From: Desulfobulbus alkaliphilus
Lineage (GTDB): Bacteria > Desulfobacterota > Desulfobulbia > Desulfobulbales > Desulfobulbaceae
NCBI RefSeq assembly: GCF_016918545.1
Contig: NZ_JAFFQC010000003.1
Coordinates: forward strand, 1-64,000
Length of the DNA stretch: 64,000 bases
Direction of reading: 5' to 3'
Positions 35,825 through 48,642 of the stretch are shown piece by piece. Numbering within the stretch: the stretch's first letter is position 1; every line of letters starts with the position of its first letter. A program made the translations under genes and the position numbers. Under the pieces are notes generated by a model. That model made no database searches. It had not been told where the DNA came from and was given only the letters and a program-made list of their open reading frames with translations.

Positions 35825-37906
35825 TTACACGCCCCTGATTTTGTGGATAATGATTTCCGCTCGTTTCGCTGGAATAACTGCAAATTCGTTAAACTGCATC
35901 GTGAAAGTCGCCCGCCCTTGCGTTGCTGAACGTAAGTCGGTTGAGTACCCGAACATTTCGGCCAACGGCGCCTTGGCCCGGACGACTTGAACCGCATTGC
36001 CTATGCTGACACCTATGATCTGGGCGCGTTTTTTGTTGAGATCATTCATGACCTCGCCCACGTATTCTTCGGGGGTACTGATTTCCAAATCCATGACTGG
36101 CTCAAGAAGTGCAGCTTCGGCCTGGGTTGCTGCTTTGCGGCAGGCCATGGTAGCTGCAACACTGAATGCCATTTCCGTTGATTTTTCTTCATCGTACGAG
36201 CCCCCGATCAACCTGGCGTTAACATCCAGCACCGGGTAACCGATCAATGGACCGGAATCCAGACTGTTAAGCACCCCTCTTTTCACAGCTTCAATATACT
36301 GAGGAGGTATGAGATTTTCCTGAACACTCGACTCAAACGTGTTGCCTGATCCTCTGTCTCTCGGGGTCAGCTCAATCTCCACGTGAGCATATTGCTCCTT
36401 ACCGGTGCCATGCGTTTCAAACCTGGCTTCAGCCCTGGCGCCTTGCACCAGGGTTTCCCGGAAAGCCACCTGCGGGGTGCCGACATTGGCTTCGACCTTA
36501 AATTCACGAATCAATCGGTCGACTATTATTTCAAGATGCAGTTCGCCCATCCCGGAAATAATTGTCTGCCCGGTTTCTTCACTGACCGTCACCCGAAAAC
36601 TTGGATCTTCCCGAACAATTTTTTCCAGACTTTCGGCTAACTTATTTTCATCCGCCTTAGTCCTTGGCTCAATGGCAATCCCAATCACAGGCTCAGGAAA
36701 CACCATGCTTTCCAGGGAGATATAATCGCCGGATTGGCACAGGGTATCACCGGTTCGGGTAAACTTGAGCCCGACTATCGCCCCGATGTCACCCGGGCCA
36801 ATGGATGAAATTTCTTCACGCTTATTGGCGTGAAGTTTGATCAGTTTCGAGATTTTTTCCGTTTTTTGCTTAACAGGATTATATACCTTGTCCCCTAAGC
36901 TGAGCGCACCTGAGTACACACGTATGAATGCCAGGTTGCCTATAAACGGATCGCTTTGCAGTTTGAAAACCAAACCGCAAAATCTTTCACTCCTCACTGG
37001 CTTGCGGATAAGGGGCGCACCGTTCTTATCCGTCCCCTCGATCGGGGGAACATCAACGGGTGAAGGCAAGTACTTGGCCACAGCGTCAAGTAAAGGCTGC
37101 ACGCCTTTGTTCTTGAATGCCGAGCCGCATACTACTGGAACGATGTCCAGAGCAAGGGTTGCTTTTCTCAGCGCCTTGCTGATTTCACCGGGAGTGATCT
37201 CTTGGTCATTTAAATATTTATCCATGACCTCCTCATCGAAGTCGGCCAACTTCTCGAGGAGTGTCATTCTGGCGGCCGATGTCTCTGCTCTATACGCTTC
37301 TGGTATGTCCTTTTCGAGCACGACCTGCCCCTTTGAGGCTTCGTCGAACTGGAGCATTTTCTGGTTAAGCAGATCAATGACTCCGGAAAAGGTGTCTTCT
37401 TGACCGACAGGGAGCGTTATCAGGACCGGTTGTGCCCCCAGCCGGGTCTCCATCTGTTCGAGGCATCGCGGCAACGCGGCCCCCACTCGGTCCATTTTGT
37501 TCACAAACGCTATGCGCGGGATACGATAACGATCAGCTTGTCGCCAGACCGTCTCGGATTGCGGTTCTACCCCCCCTACTGCACAGAAAATGGCGACTAC
37601 ACCGTCGAGCACCCGAAGACACCTTTCAACTTCCACCGTGAAATCGACATGCCCTGGAGTATCGATGATGTTTATCTGCGTATTCTTCCAAACACAGGAG
37701 GTGGCAGCGGAGGTAATCGTAATGCCTCGCTCCTGCTCCTGTTCCATCCAATCCATAACAGCTGTGCCGTTATGGACCTCACCGAGTTTATGTGATTTAC
37801 CGGAATAATAAAGAATTCGTTCCGTGGTGGTAGTCTTACCCGCATCGATATGCGCCATTATACCGATATTGCGCACATTGGATAATGAGTTCTCCCCGCC
37901 TGCCAC
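35825..37906 (-). CDS. fusA: Elongation factor G
   Basis: 693 residues, full five-domain layout. Translocation GTPase, and with RRF a recycling factor. G1 [14 protein letters not shown], switch [17 protein letters not shown]3 DTPGHVDF, G4 NKMDRVGA, G5 CGSAF. The domain IV loop that reaches the decoding centre, normally KQSGGRGQY, reads [10 protein letters not shown] (residues 497-506), one residue longer and with the Gly-Gly-Arg core lost. Spirochaete/planctomycete/delta-type EF-G paralogues are known, and this could belong to them (inference). It occupies the normal str-operon position between rpsG and tuf. Confidence 0.96.
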   Translation of the reverse strand: MAGGENSLSNVRNIGIMAHIDAGKTTTTERILYYSGKSHKLGEVHNGTAVMDWMEQEQERGITITSAATSCVWKNTQINIIDTPGHVDFTVEVERCLRVLDGVVAIFCAVGGVEPQSETVWRQADRYRIPRIAFVNKMDRVGAALPRCLEQMETRLGAQPVLITLPVGQEDTFSGVIDLLNQKMLQFDEASKGQVVLEKDIPEAYRAETSAARMTLLEKLADFDEEVMDKYLNDQEITPGEISKALRKATLALDIVPVVCGSAFKNKGVQPLLDAVAKYLPSPVDVPPIEGTDKNGAPLIRKPVRSERFCGLVFKLQSDPFIGNLAFIRVYSGALSLGDKVYNPVKQKTEKISKLIKLHANKREEISSIGPGDIGAIVGLKFTRTGDTLCQSGDYISLESMVFPEPVIGIAIEPRTKADENKLAESLEKIVREDPSFRVTVSEETGQTIISGMGELHLEIIVDRLIREFKVEANVGTPQVAFRETLVQGARAEARFETHGTGKEQYAHVEIELTPRDRGSGNTFESSVQENLIPPQYIEAVKRGVLNSLDSGPLIGYPVLDVNARLIGGSYDEEKSTEMAFSVAATMACRKAATQAEAALLEPVMDLEISTPEEYVGEVMNDLNKKRAQIIGVSIGNAVQVVRAKAPLAEMFGYSTDLRSATQGRATFTMQFNEFAVIPAKRAEIIIHKIRGV

Positions 37907-38021
37907 CGTCGTTTCCTTTACACCCGTGTTTCATTCTTCGGCACTGAAACCAAGAAAATGTCGTTGTTCTTACAACAGGTTTAGATGCCTGTCAATTATC
38001 TGATAAGTATACTTGTCAATG

Positions 38022-38495
38022 CTACCATCGATAATGGGCAAAAGCCTTATTCGCCTCGGCCATCTTGTGGGTATCATCACGTTTTTTTACTGATGCTCCG
38101 CGGTTGTTGAAAGCGTCCATCAGTTCTGCCGCCAGTTTTTCAGACATGTTTTTTCCTGATCGGCCTTTTGAGAAACCAATTATCCATCGTATTGCCAGGG
38201 CATTTCTTCGCTCCGGCCGGACTTCCACCGGAACCTGGTAGGTGGCACCTCCCACACGTCGACTTTTGACTTCGACGCGGGGCCGGACCTTGTCCATAGC
38301 TTCTTCAAAGACGGTCAATGGATCCTGATCGGCCAGCTTTTCATCGATGATATCCATGGCATCATAGAAGAGGCGACGGGCCACATTCTTCTTGCCATTC
38401 AACATCAAACCATTGGTAAACTTAGCCACCAGAACTGAATTGAATCTGGGGTCCGGTGCTACCGGTCGTTTGTCCAGCAATTTCTTTCTTGGCAT
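38022..38495 (-). CDS. rpsG: 30S ribosomal protein S7
   Basis: 157 residues. Head assembly protein; in E. coli the translational repressor of the str operon. Signatures: MPRKKLLDKRPVAPDPRFNS, KFTNGLMLNGKKNVARRLFYDA in parts, RPRVEVKSRRVGGATYQVPVEV in parts, and RWIIGFSKGRSGKNMSEKLA. It is followed by a 115-base gap before fusA. Confidence 0.98.
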   Translation of the reverse strand: MPRKKLLDKRPVAPDPRFNSVLVAKFTNGLMLNGKKNVARRLFYDAMDIIDEKLADQDPLTVFEEAMDKVRPRVEVKSRRVGGATYQVPVEVRPERRNALAIRWIIGFSKGRSGKNMSEKLAAELMDAFNNRGASVKKRDDTHKMAEANKAFAHYRW

Positions 38496-38524
38496 TTCTT
38501 CGCTCTTTTCAGATCGTATTCAAT

Positions 38525-38896
38525 TTATTTTGGTCGCTTGGCGCCGTATTTTGACCTTCCCTGTTTGCGATCACTCACACCCAACGTATCCAACGTTCCT
38601 CTGATGATATGATACCGCACACCGGGCAAGTCCTTGACACGACCGCCGCGAATCAACACCACCGAATGCTCCTGCAGGTTGTGACCTATACCCGGAATAT
38701 AGGATGTTACCTCGATGCCATTGGTCAGACGCACCCTGGCGACCTTCCGCAAGGCTGAGTTGGGTTTCTTGGGCGTGGTCGTATACACGCGCACACAGAC
38801 GCCACGTTTTTGCGGGCAACTTTGCAAAGCTGGCGTATTGGATCGTTTGACGATTTTTTTCCGTCCGTTCCTGACAAGTTGATTAATAGTGGGCAT
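38525..38896 (-). CDS. rpsL: 30S ribosomal protein S12
   Basis: 123 residues. Decoding-centre protein. The streptomycin-binding loop [18 protein letters not shown] carries the wild-type lysine, and [13 protein letters not shown] carries the Asp that is methylthiolated in other bacteria, so no resistance allele is visible. First gene of the str block; a strong promoter lies between it and rpoC. Confidence 0.98.
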   Translation of the reverse strand: MPTINQLVRNGRKKIVKRSNTPALQSCPQKRGVCVRVYTTTPKKPNSALRKVARVRLTNGIEVTSYIPGIGHNLQEHSVVLIRGGRVKDLPGVRYHIIRGTLDTLGVSDRKQGRSKYGAKRPK

Positions 38897-38965
38897 GCAA
38901 GCAACTCCTGTTATAAAATGCGACCGACCTCACCTCGGGCAAAAAAAGCGAGCGTGAAGCGCTAT

Positions 38966-38994
38966 TTATTATCCAAAAAAACCGGAAATGTCAA
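38966..38994 (-). promoter_or_regulatory. Promoter of the str operon
   Basis: On the minus strand TTGACA (38994-38989), a 17-base spacer and TAATAA (38971-38966), a near-consensus sigma-70 promoter in the 110-base rpoC-rpsL gap. A short inverted repeat AGCG..CGCT followed by seven T (about 38963-38941) lies just downstream and could act as a weak attenuator. Confidence 0.75.
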
Positions 38995-39006
38995 GGGCAT
39001 TCTTTG

Positions 39007-42000
39007 TTATTTATCGGCATCAAGCCTATAGGTGGCCAAACCGGTCCCAGCAGATATCAAACGCCCCATAATGACATTTTCCTTGAGACCGGACAGGTCA
39101 TCAATCTTCCCGGCCATGGCGGCATTGGTCAACACTTTGGTCGTCTCCTGAAAAGAAGCTGCTGAAATAAAGGAGTCGGTGGACAGGGAAGCCTTGGTGA
39201 CGCCGAGCAGCAATGGTTCCGCGGCTGCAGGGTGCAGTCCCTGCCGGAGGAGCTGCTCGTTTTCTTCCTGAAATTTCCACCATTCAACCTGTTGATCCAG
39301 CATAAACCGGGAATCACCGGAATCGGTGATTCGCACCCGCTTCAGCATCTGCCTGACGATGGTCTCAATATGTTTATCGTTAATTCTCACCCCCTGCAAA
39401 CGATACACTTCCTGGATTTCATTGACCAGGAAACGGGCAAGTTCCTCAGCACCCTTCACCCGAAGAATATCATTGGGCAAACGGATACCTTCCATCAACG
39501 GATCACCGGCTTCGACACGATCATTTTCATGCACGGTGATATGTTTGGATTTTGGTACCAGATACTCCTTCGGTTCACCTACTTCAGGGGTGACAATAAC
39601 CCTCCGCTTCCCCTTGAGGTCCTTGCCGAAACTGACACGCCCGTCAATTTCAGAAATGACAGCCTGTTCCTTGGGTTTACGGACTTCAAACAATTCAGCA
39701 ACTCTGGGGAGACCACCGGTGATGTCCTTGGTCTTGGTCGTTTCACGGGGAATTTTTGCGATCACCGTCCCGGGGCCGATGACGTCCTGTTCGTTAACGG
39801 TGATGATGGAGCCGACAGGCAGGGAGTAACGGGCGGCAAGATCACCCTCGGGCAGCTTCACAGTCCTGCCACGCTCGTCCTTCATGGAAATACGCGGATT
39901 CATCTGTTTGCCACTGCTAACCGCCGTGATGACCTTGCTGGCTTTACCGGTAATGTGGTCGACGCGCTCCTGCATGGATTCACCCTCGATGACATCCCCA
40001 TACTTGACCTTACCACCGGTCTCGGCGACAATCGGTATGGAGAAAGCATCCCAATCCGCAATCACTGTACCGGGATCTATCTGGCTGCCATCACTGATGC
40101 GCAAAGTGGCACCATAGGGGACCGGAAACCGTTCCCGATCAACTCCGAGGTCATCGAGCACAGTGATTTCAGCGTTGCGATTCATCACGACCTCCAACCC
40201 TTCGCTGTTGGTCACTGAATGCAGGTTCTTGTATCGAATCTGACCACCACGCTGGGTCCGCACTTCTGCCTGCTCCACCGAGCCCCTGGCGGTCCCCCCG
40301 ATGTGAAAGGTCCGCATGGTCAACTGAGTGCCTGGCTCGCCAATGGACTGGGCGGCAATGATTCCGACCGCCTCGCCGATGTTCACCATATGCCCCCGGC
40401 CAAGATCACGACCGTAGCACATGGCGCATACGCCCCGCTTGGCCTCACAGGTGAGCACCGATCTGATCTGCACGCGATCGATACCGGCGGCCTCAATGGC
40501 CTCGACCCGATCTTCGGTGATTTCTTCATCCATGCCGACAAGAATGTTGCCGGTATGCTGATCAACGATATCCTCCAGGGCGACGCGTCCCAGAATTCGC
40601 TCACCGATACGGACAATCACCTCGCCACCCTCGATCAATGGCTCGGCCTGGGTGCCGCGCATGGTGCCGCAATCGCGCATGACGATGGTCGAGTCCTGGG
40701 CGACATCAACCAGTCTCCGGGTCAGGTACCCTGAGTTGGCTGTTTTCAAAGCTGTGTCAGCCAGCCCCTTGCGAGCACCGTGCGTGGAAATGAAGTATTC
40801 GAGAACATTAAGGCCTTCCCGGAAGTTCGCTTTAATCGGTGATTCGATGATCTCTCCGGAAGGCTTGGCCATCAGTCCACGCATTCCGGCCAGCTGCCGG
40901 ATCTGATCCTTGGAACCACGGGCTCCGGAGTCGGCCATGACATACACGGAATTAAAGCTTTTGATCTCCTTGACTTTGCCTTTGGCATCAGGCACGTACT
41001 CCACTGCCATCTCATCCATCATTTCCTTGGTGATCTTATCGGTGACCTTCGACCATATATCGATAATTTTGTTATATTTCTCTCCATCGGTAATCAAACC
41101 GTCCGAATACTGCTGATCCACGTCGGCCGCTTCTTTTTCAGCATCTTCGACAAATTCCTCTTTTTTTACCGGAATTTTCATATCGTTGATACATATAGAT
41201 ATTCCGGCGCGAGTGGCATACTCATAGCCAAGGTCCTTCAGGCGATCAGCGAGAATAACCGTTTCCTTGGTGCCGGCATGACGATAGGTGAAATCAATCA
41301 GAAACTCGGTTTCCTTCTTTGAAAGTTCCTTGTTGACCACGGAAAAAGGGATGACATCGGGAAGAAGCTCACCAACGATGATCCGGCCTATGGTTGTTTT
41401 GACCAATGATCCATTAATCCGGACCCGTACGCCGGCTTGTATATCAACCGCTCCGTGGTCGTAGGCAATTCGTGCCTCAATCGGCGAGCTAAAAACCATT
41501 CCTTCACCAGCGACACCCAGCCGTTCCCTGGTCATGTAATACAACCCCAGGACAATATCCTGACTGGGAATGATGACCGGTCCGCCGTTGGCCGGCGAAA
41601 GGATATTGTTGGTGGACATCATCAGGACCCGGGCTTCTACCTGGGCTTCCACCGATAGCGGTACATGGACCGCCATTTGATCGCCATCAAAGTCAGCGTT
41701 GAATGCCGCACAGACCAAGGGGTGCAGCTGAATAGCCTTGCCTTCGATGAGAACGACTTCGAAAGCCTGCATACCAAGCCTGTGGAGAGTTGGCGCCCGA
41801 TTGAGAATAACAGGATACTCCTGAACGATATCATCAAGCACATCCCAGACTTCCTTGGTCCCCTTTTCCACCATCTTGCGGGCACTTTTGATGGTGGTTA
41901 CGTATCCTTTCCGCTCCAGTTTGTTGTATATGAACGGTTTAAACAATTCCAAGGCCATCTTTTTGGGCAACCCGCACTGATGCAACCGCAGATGAGGTCC

Positions 42001-43071
42001 GACAACAATAACGGAACGCCCGGAATAATCGACACGCTTGCCGAGCAGGTTTTGCCGGAAACGCCCCTGTTTTCCTTTGAGCATGTCGGAAAGCGACTTC
42101 AGGGGGCGCTTGTTGGGGCCGGTTATAGTGCGACCACGACGGCCGTTGTCGAAAAGAACATCAACCGCTTCCTGCAGCATTCGTTTTTCATTGCGGATAA
42201 TGATGTCCGGGGCATCCAGTTCCAACAATCGTTTCAAACGGTTATTGCGGTTAATAACCCGACGGTACAGATCATTGAGATCGGAAGTTGCAAAACGACC
42301 TCCTTCCAGGGGAACCAAAGGCCGCAAATCAGGGGGCAAAACCGGAATGACCTCGAGAATCATCCATTCCGGGCGATTCCCGGAATCCCGGAACGCTTCG
42401 ACCACATTGAGACGTTTCCCATACTTGGTCCGTTTCGTTGCCGACCCTGTCTCTTTCATTTCCTGGCGCAGGCTGATGGACAATTCCTTTAGATCAAGGG
42501 CCATCAGCATTTCCCGTATGGCTTCCGCTCCGATCCCGACCCTGAATGCACCGGGGTGTTCTTCCAGCGCCTTCCGATACTGCTCCTCGTTGAGAAGGGT
42601 ACCGACAGAAAGCTCTTCCACCGTTGAGGCCACCACGGCATAGGATTCAAAATAAAGGATACGTTCCAATTGTTTCAGGGTCATATCAAGTATGGCCCCG
42701 ATTTTGGACGGCAGACTCTTGAGAAACCAGATGTGGGCGACAGGAGCGGCGAGCTCGATATGGCCGAGTCGCTCACGGCGGACCTTGGACTGAATGACTT
42801 CGACGCCACATTTCTCGCAGACTACGCCGCGATGTTTCATTCGTTTGTATTTACCGCAATTACATTCGTAATCCTTGACCGGACCAAAAATTTTGGCACA
42901 GAACAGTCCATCGCGTTCCGGCTTGAATGTTCGATAATTGATGGTTTCCGGCTTTTTGACCTCGCCATGTGACCACTCTTTGATTTTATCAGGAGAGGCG
43001 AGGGATATCTTAACTTTGTTAAAACTGACGGGTCCTTTCGGCTTTGCAAAGAAACTGAAAAGTTCTTCCAC
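39007..43071 (-). CDS. rpoC: RNA polymerase beta' subunit
   Basis: 1354 residues. N-terminal zinc finger [20 protein letters not shown]; catalytic magnesium loop [14 protein letters not shown]; bridge and trigger regions around [17 protein letters not shown] and [18 protein letters not shown]; second zinc site [20 protein letters not shown]. The C-terminal part has [16 protein letters not shown]-type sequence [20 protein letters not shown]. No split or intein is present. It follows rpoB by 86 bases. Confidence 0.98.
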   Translation of the reverse strand: MEELFSFFAKPKGPVSFNKVKISLASPDKIKEWSHGEVKKPETINYRTFKPERDGLFCAKIFGPVKDYECNCGKYKRMKHRGVVCEKCGVEVIQSKVRRERLGHIELAAPVAHIWFLKSLPSKIGAILDMTLKQLERILYFESYAVVASTVEELSVGTLLNEEQYRKALEEHPGAFRVGIGAEAIREMLMALDLKELSISLRQEMKETGSATKRTKYGKRLNVVEAFRDSGNRPEWMILEVIPVLPPDLRPLVPLEGGRFATSDLNDLYRRVINRNNRLKRLLELDAPDIIIRNEKRMLQEAVDVLFDNGRRGRTITGPNKRPLKSLSDMLKGKQGRFRQNLLGKRVDYSGRSVIVVGPHLRLHQCGLPKKMALELFKPFIYNKLERKGYVTTIKSARKMVEKGTKEVWDVLDDIVQEYPVILNRAPTLHRLGMQAFEVVLIEGKAIQLHPLVCAAFNADFDGDQMAVHVPLSVEAQVEARVLMMSTNNILSPANGGPVIIPSQDIVLGLYYMTRERLGVAGEGMVFSSPIEARIAYDHGAVDIQAGVRVRINGSLVKTTIGRIIVGELLPDVIPFSVVNKELSKKETEFLIDFTYRHAGTKETVILADRLKDLGYEYATRAGISICINDMKIPVKKEEFVEDAEKEAADVDQQYSDGLITDGEKYNKIIDIWSKVTDKITKEMMDEMAVEYVPDAKGKVKEIKSFNSVYVMADSGARGSKDQIRQLAGMRGLMAKPSGEIIESPIKANFREGLNVLEYFISTHGARKGLADTALKTANSGYLTRRLVDVAQDSTIVMRDCGTMRGTQAEPLIEGGEVIVRIGERILGRVALEDIVDQHTGNILVGMDEEITEDRVEAIEAAGIDRVQIRSVLTCEAKRGVCAMCYGRDLGRGHMVNIGEAVGIIAAQSIGEPGTQLTMRTFHIGGTARGSVEQAEVRTQRGGQIRYKNLHSVTNSEGLEVVMNRNAEITVLDDLGVDRERFPVPYGATLRISDGSQIDPGTVIADWDAFSIPIVAETGGKVKYGDVIEGESMQERVDHITGKASKVITAVSSGKQMNPRISMKDERGRTVKLPEGDLAARYSLPVGSIITVNEQDVIGPGTVIAKIPRETTKTKDITGGLPRVAELFEVRKPKEQAVISEIDGRVSFGKDLKGKRRVIVTPEVGEPKEYLVPKSKHITVHENDRVEAGDPLMEGIRLPNDILRVKGAEELARFLVNEIQEVYRLQGVRINDKHIETIVRQMLKRVRITDSGDSRFMLDQQVEWWKFQEENEQLLRQGLHPAAAEPLLLGVTKASLSTDSFISAASFQETTKVLTNAAMAGKIDDLSGLKENVIMGRLISAGTGLATYRLDADK

Positions 43072-43157
43072 GAAATCACCTTTGGTATCTATTCAATCCG
43101 TTCAACGGTTCAGACAAGTAGTATACAATTCTCATAGAGTACGGAATCAGGAAATTC

Positions 43158-46100
43158 TTACTCCTTGAGCTCGACATCAAGGCACAGACCTTTCAGCTCC
43201 TTGACCAGTACATGAAACGACTCAGGCATACCGGTTTCAAGAAAATTGTTCCCTTTGACAATTTTTTCATACATTGTAGTCCGTCCCTCGACATCATCGG
43301 ATTTAACGGTCAGAAACTCTTTGAGTGTATAAGCGGCCCCATAGGCTTCCATGGCCCAAACCTCCATTTCACCCAGGCGCTGACCACCGAACTGCGCTTT
43401 ACCGCCAAGAGGCTGCTGGGTCACCAGCGAATACGGACCGGTTGAGCGGGCATGGATCTTGTTATCGACCAGATGGTGTAATTTCAGCATATACATGACG
43501 CCGACAGTCACCTGATTGTTGAAAGGCTCCCCGGTCAGGCCATCGTACAGCGTCGATTGTCCAATTTCATCCACACCCGATTCCACCAGCAGGTTGCGAA
43601 TCTCGGCTTCTGAGGCTCCATCGAAAACCGGGGTTGCCACATGAATACCGTGCCCATATTTTCGCATCATATCCAGGAACTGATCATCATCGAGATCTTC
43701 GGTCAGACGTTGGTATTCCGATTCGGAATAAAGGCGCTGCAACCGTTGTTTCAATTGATCGATTTCCCCTTTTCTGGCCAGGTCCGCCATTTGCTGTCCC
43801 AGTTTTTTTATGGCAAACCCGAGGTGACATTCCAAAACCTGACCGACATTCATTCGTGAAGGCACGCCAAGAGGATTCAAGACGATATCAACGGTGGTTC
43901 CATCGGCAAAAAAAGGCATATCCTCCTCAGGCAGCAATCGGGAGACGACACCTTTATTGCCATGTCGACCAGCCATTTTATCACCAACAGCCAGCTTTCG
44001 TTTGGTTGCCACGTAAATCTTCACCATTTTAACCACACCGGGCGGGAGATCATCCCCTTTTTCCATACGTTCAACTATGCCCTGATAGCGGCGTCGTACC
44101 ATAGCTGCCTGATTGGTGTAACGATTGAATATAGCTTTGATCTCGTCTTCAAACTTGGCTCTTTCGGCAAAATCGAGGTCGTGCAGATCGGCAAAACTGA
44201 TTTGCTCGATGATCATTTTGGCAGTCAACTGTTTGCCGAGCTTGAGAATGACCCGCTCCTTGCGGTCTTTGATATCATTTTTCGCTGTCCGACCCGCATA
44301 TATTTCGGCCAGTGATTTGCGGACCCCTTTTTTCAAACTTTTCAGCTCATCGTCCATATCCCGATTAAGCCGTTCAATCTCCAGTTCTTCGATCATCAGG
44401 GTACGTTCATCTTTATCAACCCCTTTGCGGGAAAAGACCTTGGCATCTATGACCACACCCTCCACCCCGGGAGGGACGCGCAGGGATGAATCTTTAACGT
44501 CACCTGCCTTTTCTCCAAAAATCGCCCTAAGCAATTTTTCCTCGGGAGTCAGCATACTCTCTCCCTTGGGAGTCACTTTGCCAACAAGCATATCCCCGGC
44601 CTTGACTTCCGCCCCGATTCGCACTATCCCGGATTCATCGAGATTGCGCAGCCCTTCCTCGCCGACATTGGGGATATCTCTGGTGATTTCCTCCTTGCCA
44701 AGCTTGGTGTCCCGGGCCATGGTCTCAAAGATTTCGATATGCACGGAGGTAAAGGTGTCTTCCTTGAGCAGACGTTCGTTGATGAGGATGGAGTCTTCAA
44801 AATTATATCCACGCCAGGGCATGAAGGCGATGGTCATATTTTTCCCCAGAGCCAGTTCTCCGACTTCGGTGGACGGTCCATCGGCCAAAACGGTTCTCTT
44901 GACAACTCTGTCACCGGGAAAAACAAGTGTTTTTTGGTTGAAACAGGTGTTCTGATTCGATTTCTTATACTTTGACAAGCGGTACACCCCTATACCGGTA
45001 TCAAACCCATCCACACCAGGAGTGTCATAGCGGACAACTATACGGTTGGCATCGGCCTCTTCGACCACGCCATCGCCAGCGGCGAGCAGACAGGCACCAG
45101 AATCACTGGCGACGGCCTGTTCAACACCAGTCCCTACCAGAGGGGACCGGGTACTGAGCAGAGGCACAGCCTGCCGTTGCATATTGGCCCCCATGAGAGC
45201 CCGGTTGGCATCGTCATTTTCAAGAAAGGGGATGAGCGATGCAGCAATCGACACCATCTGGTTGGGTGCCACGTCCATCATGGTCACATCGTCGGCTGAT
45301 ACTGTCGACACTTCACTTTCATGACGGGCAATCAGATACTCGTCGCTGATTCTGTTGTTTTCAAGGCTCACTTTGGCCGGCGCAATGACATGTTCTTCCT
45401 CCTGGGAAGCAGAGAGGTAGACATAATCATCGGATATCTCACGATTGCGGACATGGCGGTAGGGAGTTTCGATAAATCCGTACGGATTGACTGTTGCGTA
45501 AGTAGCCAGGGAAACAATGAGTCCGATATTGGGGCCTTCGGGAGTCTCCACCGGACAGATTCGTCCATAGTGGGTCGGGTGGACGTCGCGAACTTCAAAG
45601 CCGGCGCGTTCCCTGGACAAACCGCCGGGGCCCAGGGCGGAAAGACGGCGCTTGTGCGTCACCTCGGAAAGCGGGTTGGTTTGATCCATGAACTGGGACA
45701 ACTGACTGGTTCCAAAAAACTCCTTGATTGCGGAAGTCACCGGCTTGGGGTTGACCAGGTCGTGCGGCATCAGGGTTTCGATTTCCTGCAGGGTCATCCG
45801 CTCCTTGATAGCCCGTTCCATGCGGACCAGGCCCATGCGGTACTGATTTTCACACAACTCACCCACTGTACGAACACGACGGTTGCCCAGGTGATCAATA
45901 TCGTCGCCATCTTTCAATTCATCTTTGATTCTGAACAAGTGCTTGACACTTTTGACAATATCATCGGGAGTCAGGGTGCGTTCTTCTATGGGAGTGGTCA
46001 ATCCCAGTTTCGTGTTGATCTTGTACCTGCCGACTTCGGACAGGTCATAGGTGGATGCGTTGAAAAACAAATTATCGAAAAAACTCTTGGCTACCTCAAC

Positions 46101-47234
46101 CGTTGGGGGGCTGGAGGGTCGAAGCCGCCGATAAATTTCTATCAGCGCTTCATCTGTATCCTTGATTTTGTCGATGAGCAGGGTTTTGCGGAAGGATTCA
46201 CTGTAGGTGACACCGTCGATGAACAATAAGTTGAGAGAACGGCAGCCGGCGGCCACAATTTTCTCCATCAACTCAGGGGTGAGGGTGTCATGACAACTGG
46301 CAATGACTTCTCCTGTTTCTTCATGAATGATATTCGCGGCTAAAAAACGTCCATACAGTTCTTCAACATCAATGTCTAACGAGTCAATGCCGAGACTTTC
46401 AATTCGTTTGACCAGCGTTTTGGTGATCTTCTTTCCTTTGCGGCCAATGACTGAACCGTCTGCCGGGTTGACGATATCTGCCGTCAGCCGCTGATTGGCA
46501 AAAGTACTCGGGTTAAAAGCGATGCGATGGGTGTCGCCATGAATGGTTACGATATCGGTGTGATAAAATTCATTGAGCAGCTCTTCGTCAGTATACCCCA
46601 AGGCTTTGAGCAAAACCGTGACCGGTAATTTCCGTCTACGATCAATACGGACATACAGAATGTCTTTGATGTCGAACTCGAAATCAAGCCAGGAACCGCG
46701 TACGGGTATGATCCGGGCGGAGTAAAGCCGCTTTCCCGATGCATGCGATTTACCGTTGTCATGGGTATAAAACAGGCCGGGGGAACGCTGTAATTGGTTG
46801 ACAATCACCCGTTCGGTACCATTAATGACGAAAACGCCATCCTGAGTCATCAGGGGGAGAGCGCCAAGGAAGACCTCTTGTTCTTTTATATCACGCACTG
46901 ACTGCACCTTGGTCTCTTCGTCAATGTCAAAGGTGATCAGGCGCACCGTGATTTTAAGAGGTGCTTCGTATGTCATGCCTCTTTCAATGCACTCTGCAAT
47001 GGTATACTTGGGTTCGCCGTAGGCATAACGGACAAATTCCAGGGAACACAGACCATTGAAATCGGTTATGGGAAAAATGCTGTTGAAAATGGCCTGCAGG
47101 CCATGATCCTTGCGCAGGTCAGGGGCAGTATCCCGCTGCAGAAAATGTTCGTAAGATTCCCGCTGCATAGCAATGAGATGTGGCGGTTGAAGTATCTGGC
47201 TTGTTTTCGCAAAATTCTTACGTACTCTTTTCAT
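43158..47234 (-). CDS. rpoB: RNA polymerase beta subunit
   Basis: 1358 residues. The rifampicin-binding cluster is the wild-type kind: [20 protein letters not shown] and [36 protein letters not shown] follows. The C-terminus contains [39 protein letters not shown] and [20 protein letters not shown], which contacts beta'. Ends [13 protein letters not shown]. It is preceded by a 197-base gap with two hairpins after rplL. Confidence 0.98.
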   Translation of the reverse strand: MKRVRKNFAKTSQILQPPHLIAMQRESYEHFLQRDTAPDLRKDHGLQAIFNSIFPITDFNGLCSLEFVRYAYGEPKYTIAECIERGMTYEAPLKITVRLITFDIDEETKVQSVRDIKEQEVFLGALPLMTQDGVFVINGTERVIVNQLQRSPGLFYTHDNGKSHASGKRLYSARIIPVRGSWLDFEFDIKDILYVRIDRRRKLPVTVLLKALGYTDEELLNEFYHTDIVTIHGDTHRIAFNPSTFANQRLTADIVNPADGSVIGRKGKKITKTLVKRIESLGIDSLDIDVEELYGRFLAANIIHEETGEVIASCHDTLTPELMEKIVAAGCRSLNLLFIDGVTYSESFRKTLLIDKIKDTDEALIEIYRRLRPSSPPTVEVAKSFFDNLFFNASTYDLSEVGRYKINTKLGLTTPIEERTLTPDDIVKSVKHLFRIKDELKDGDDIDHLGNRRVRTVGELCENQYRMGLVRMERAIKERMTLQEIETLMPHDLVNPKPVTSAIKEFFGTSQLSQFMDQTNPLSEVTHKRRLSALGPGGLSRERAGFEVRDVHPTHYGRICPVETPEGPNIGLIVSLATYATVNPYGFIETPYRHVRNREISDDYVYLSASQEEEHVIAPAKVSLENNRISDEYLIARHESEVSTVSADDVTMMDVAPNQMVSIAASLIPFLENDDANRALMGANMQRQAVPLLSTRSPLVGTGVEQAVASDSGACLLAAGDGVVEEADANRIVVRYDTPGVDGFDTGIGVYRLSKYKKSNQNTCFNQKTLVFPGDRVVKRTVLADGPSTEVGELALGKNMTIAFMPWRGYNFEDSILINERLLKEDTFTSVHIEIFETMARDTKLGKEEITRDIPNVGEEGLRNLDESGIVRIGAEVKAGDMLVGKVTPKGESMLTPEEKLLRAIFGEKAGDVKDSSLRVPPGVEGVVIDAKVFSRKGVDKDERTLMIEELEIERLNRDMDDELKSLKKGVRKSLAEIYAGRTAKNDIKDRKERVILKLGKQLTAKMIIEQISFADLHDLDFAERAKFEDEIKAIFNRYTNQAAMVRRRYQGIVERMEKGDDLPPGVVKMVKIYVATKRKLAVGDKMAGRHGNKGVVSRLLPEEDMPFFADGTTVDIVLNPLGVPSRMNVGQVLECHLGFAIKKLGQQMADLARKGEIDQLKQRLQRLYSESEYQRLTEDLDDDQFLDMMRKYGHGIHVATPVFDGASEAEIRNLLVESGVDEIGQSTLYDGLTGEPFNNQVTVGVMYMLKLHHLVDNKIHARSTGPYSLVTQQPLGGKAQFGGQRLGEMEVWAMEAYGAAYTLKEFLTVKSDDVEGRTTMYEKIVKGNNFLETGMPESFHVLVKELKGLCLDVELKE

Positions 47235-47348
47235 AGTTCCCTCAAAAACATTCCGCGCTGTTCGGACCTGAGATCATAATCACTTGATTTACAAAGAGAA
47301 TATGCCCTGACCGTCCGGCCTGAAATAAACAAGTCCTACAAACACAGG

Positions 47349-47416
47349 AACGCTACGGGGCTGAAAGCTCCATAGCGTTACCTGATACTATGTCTGCATC
47401 GGGCTGGTTGGCCCGA
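47349..47416 (-). promoter_or_regulatory. rplL-rpoB intercistronic hairpins
   Basis: Two stem-loops in the 197-base gap: AACGCTA..TAGCGTT (47349-47379, imperfect 12-13 bp stem) and TCGGGC-TGGTTG-GCCCGA (47399-47416). Neither is followed by a T-tract on the minus strand, so they look more like partial attenuation or RNase processing structures, as known between these genes in E. coli, than full terminators. Confidence 0.5.
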
Positions 47417-47431
47417 CAGAAACGATAGTTG

Positions 47432-47809
47432 TTATTTAATTTCCACGGAGCCGCCAGCTCCTTCAATCTGAGTTTTGATCGCTTCGGCTTCGTCTTTGCT
47501 GACACCTTCTTTCACCGGCGAAGGAACACCTTCAACAAGGTCCTTGGCTTCCTTGAGACCAAGAGCCGTGATGGCACGAACTTCTTTGATCACTTTGATC
47601 TTCTGGTCACCAGCTGCGGTGAGAATGACGTCGAATTCGGTTTTCTCCTCAGCCGAGGCGGTTTCGCCAGCTGGCGCTGCTGCAGCCATGGCCACCGGAG
47701 CAGCGGCGGAAACGCCGAATTTCTCTTCCAGTTCCTTGATAAGCTCAGAGAGCTCAAGGACTGTCATATTTGCAATGAAGTCGATTACGTCCTGTTTGGT
47801 TACAGCCAT
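47432..47809 (-). CDS. rplL: 50S ribosomal protein L7/L12
   Basis: 125 residues. Multimeric stalk protein recruiting translational GTPases. The N-terminal dimerisation region [20 protein letters not shown], an alanine-rich hinge ([19 protein letters not shown]), and the C-terminal domain [20 protein letters not shown], then [20 protein letters not shown] are intact. It follows rplJ by 66 bases. Confidence 0.98.
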   Translation of the reverse strand: MAVTKQDVIDFIANMTVLELSELIKELEEKFGVSAAAPVAMAAAAPAGETASAEEKTEFDVILTAAGDQKIKVIKEVRAITALGLKEAKDLVEGVPSPVKEGVSKDEAEAIKTQIEGAGGSVEIK

Positions 47810-47875
47810 TGTTCATTCCTCCTGGTAAATTTCGAGTCGGTCTCCCCCGTCCGGGACGACAGGGCCGACCCTGGG

Positions 47876-48394
47876 TTAATTTTCTTTCTGCTCTTTGATC
47901 GCCGTCAAGGCAAATAACAATCCCTGGGGGACGGCACTGAGAACCCGGACGAAACCTGTGGGTACCGCGACCATTGTTCCAAGAACTTTGGCAAGCAGTT
48001 CTTCCCGGCCCGGCAGTTTCGACAGCGCCAGAACCTCTTCCGCACTGAGAATACTGCCTTCAAGCCCTGCCGATCGAATTGAAAAGGCGTCGAATTCTGC
48101 GGCAAAAGCTGTCAGGGCCTTGGCAGGGCCGACAGGTTCCTTGAATCCCACGGCCACGGCAGTTGTTCCGGTGAAGGACTCGCTCAGTCCTTCAAATGGG
48201 GTTCCCTTGACAGCAAGGCGCAACAGGGTATTCTTGGCGATCTGAATCCGGGCATCATTGTCGCGAAGATTTTTGCGCAATTTTTCCAATTGGGCCACTT
48301 TAAGTCCACGGTAGTCGGCAACTACAGCAAACTTGGCCTTGGAAAAGGTTTCGTTGAGTTCACTGACAGCATCTGTCTTTTGTTCGCGATTCAA
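47876..48394 (-). CDS. rplJ: 50S ribosomal protein L10
   Basis: 172 residues with a TTG start at 48394 giving (M)NREQKTDAVSELNETFSKAK. AGGAGG lies eight bases upstream of the TTG; the alternative GTG at 48403 would sit directly on that site and adds three residues not typical of L10. Stalk base protein binding L7/L12 dimers. Signature ADYRGLKVAQLEKLRKNLRD and IAKNTLLRLAVKGTPFEGL. In E. coli L10 represses its own operon through the leader. Confidence 0.92.
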   Translation of the reverse strand: MNREQKTDAVSELNETFSKAKFAVVADYRGLKVAQLEKLRKNLRDNDARIQIAKNTLLRLAVKGTPFEGLSESFTGTTAVAVGFKEPVGPAKALTAFAAEFDAFSIRSAGLEGSILSAEEVLALSKLPGREELLAKVLGTMVAVPTGFVRVLSAVPQGLLFALTAIKEQKEN

Positions 48395-48403
48395 CGTGTA
48401 CAC

Positions 48404-48642
48404 CTCCTGATGTGTGTAGGGACCGTCAAAAAGAGCAAAGTAGAGGAATGAAGACGTGCGGGCTTACCTGTACAGGCAGCCTGTAGGGTCTCGGCAGGGT
48501 GCACTCGGAGAACCTGTGCAATTAAACTTCCGTACCTGCTGTCTCTGACCTTCCCGGTTATTGTGTTATCCTGAGATACAAGGGGTACAATACAATCATG
48601 AAGAAGGCCGGCTGAACCTGGAGAACCGCCGGCTCTAGTTCA
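48404..48642 (-). promoter_or_regulatory. rplJ leader region (possible L10 autoregulatory leader)
   Basis: 239 bases between rplA and rplJ, where many bacteria have the L10 leader RNA. A GC-rich inverted repeat GCCGGC..GCCGGC (48607-48632) lies at the rplA end. Closer to rplJ, overlapping short complementary stretches (CCTGTACAGG, AGGCTGCCTG) could form alternative stems. I cannot confirm the kink-turn by eye, so identity rests mainly on position. Confidence 0.4.
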
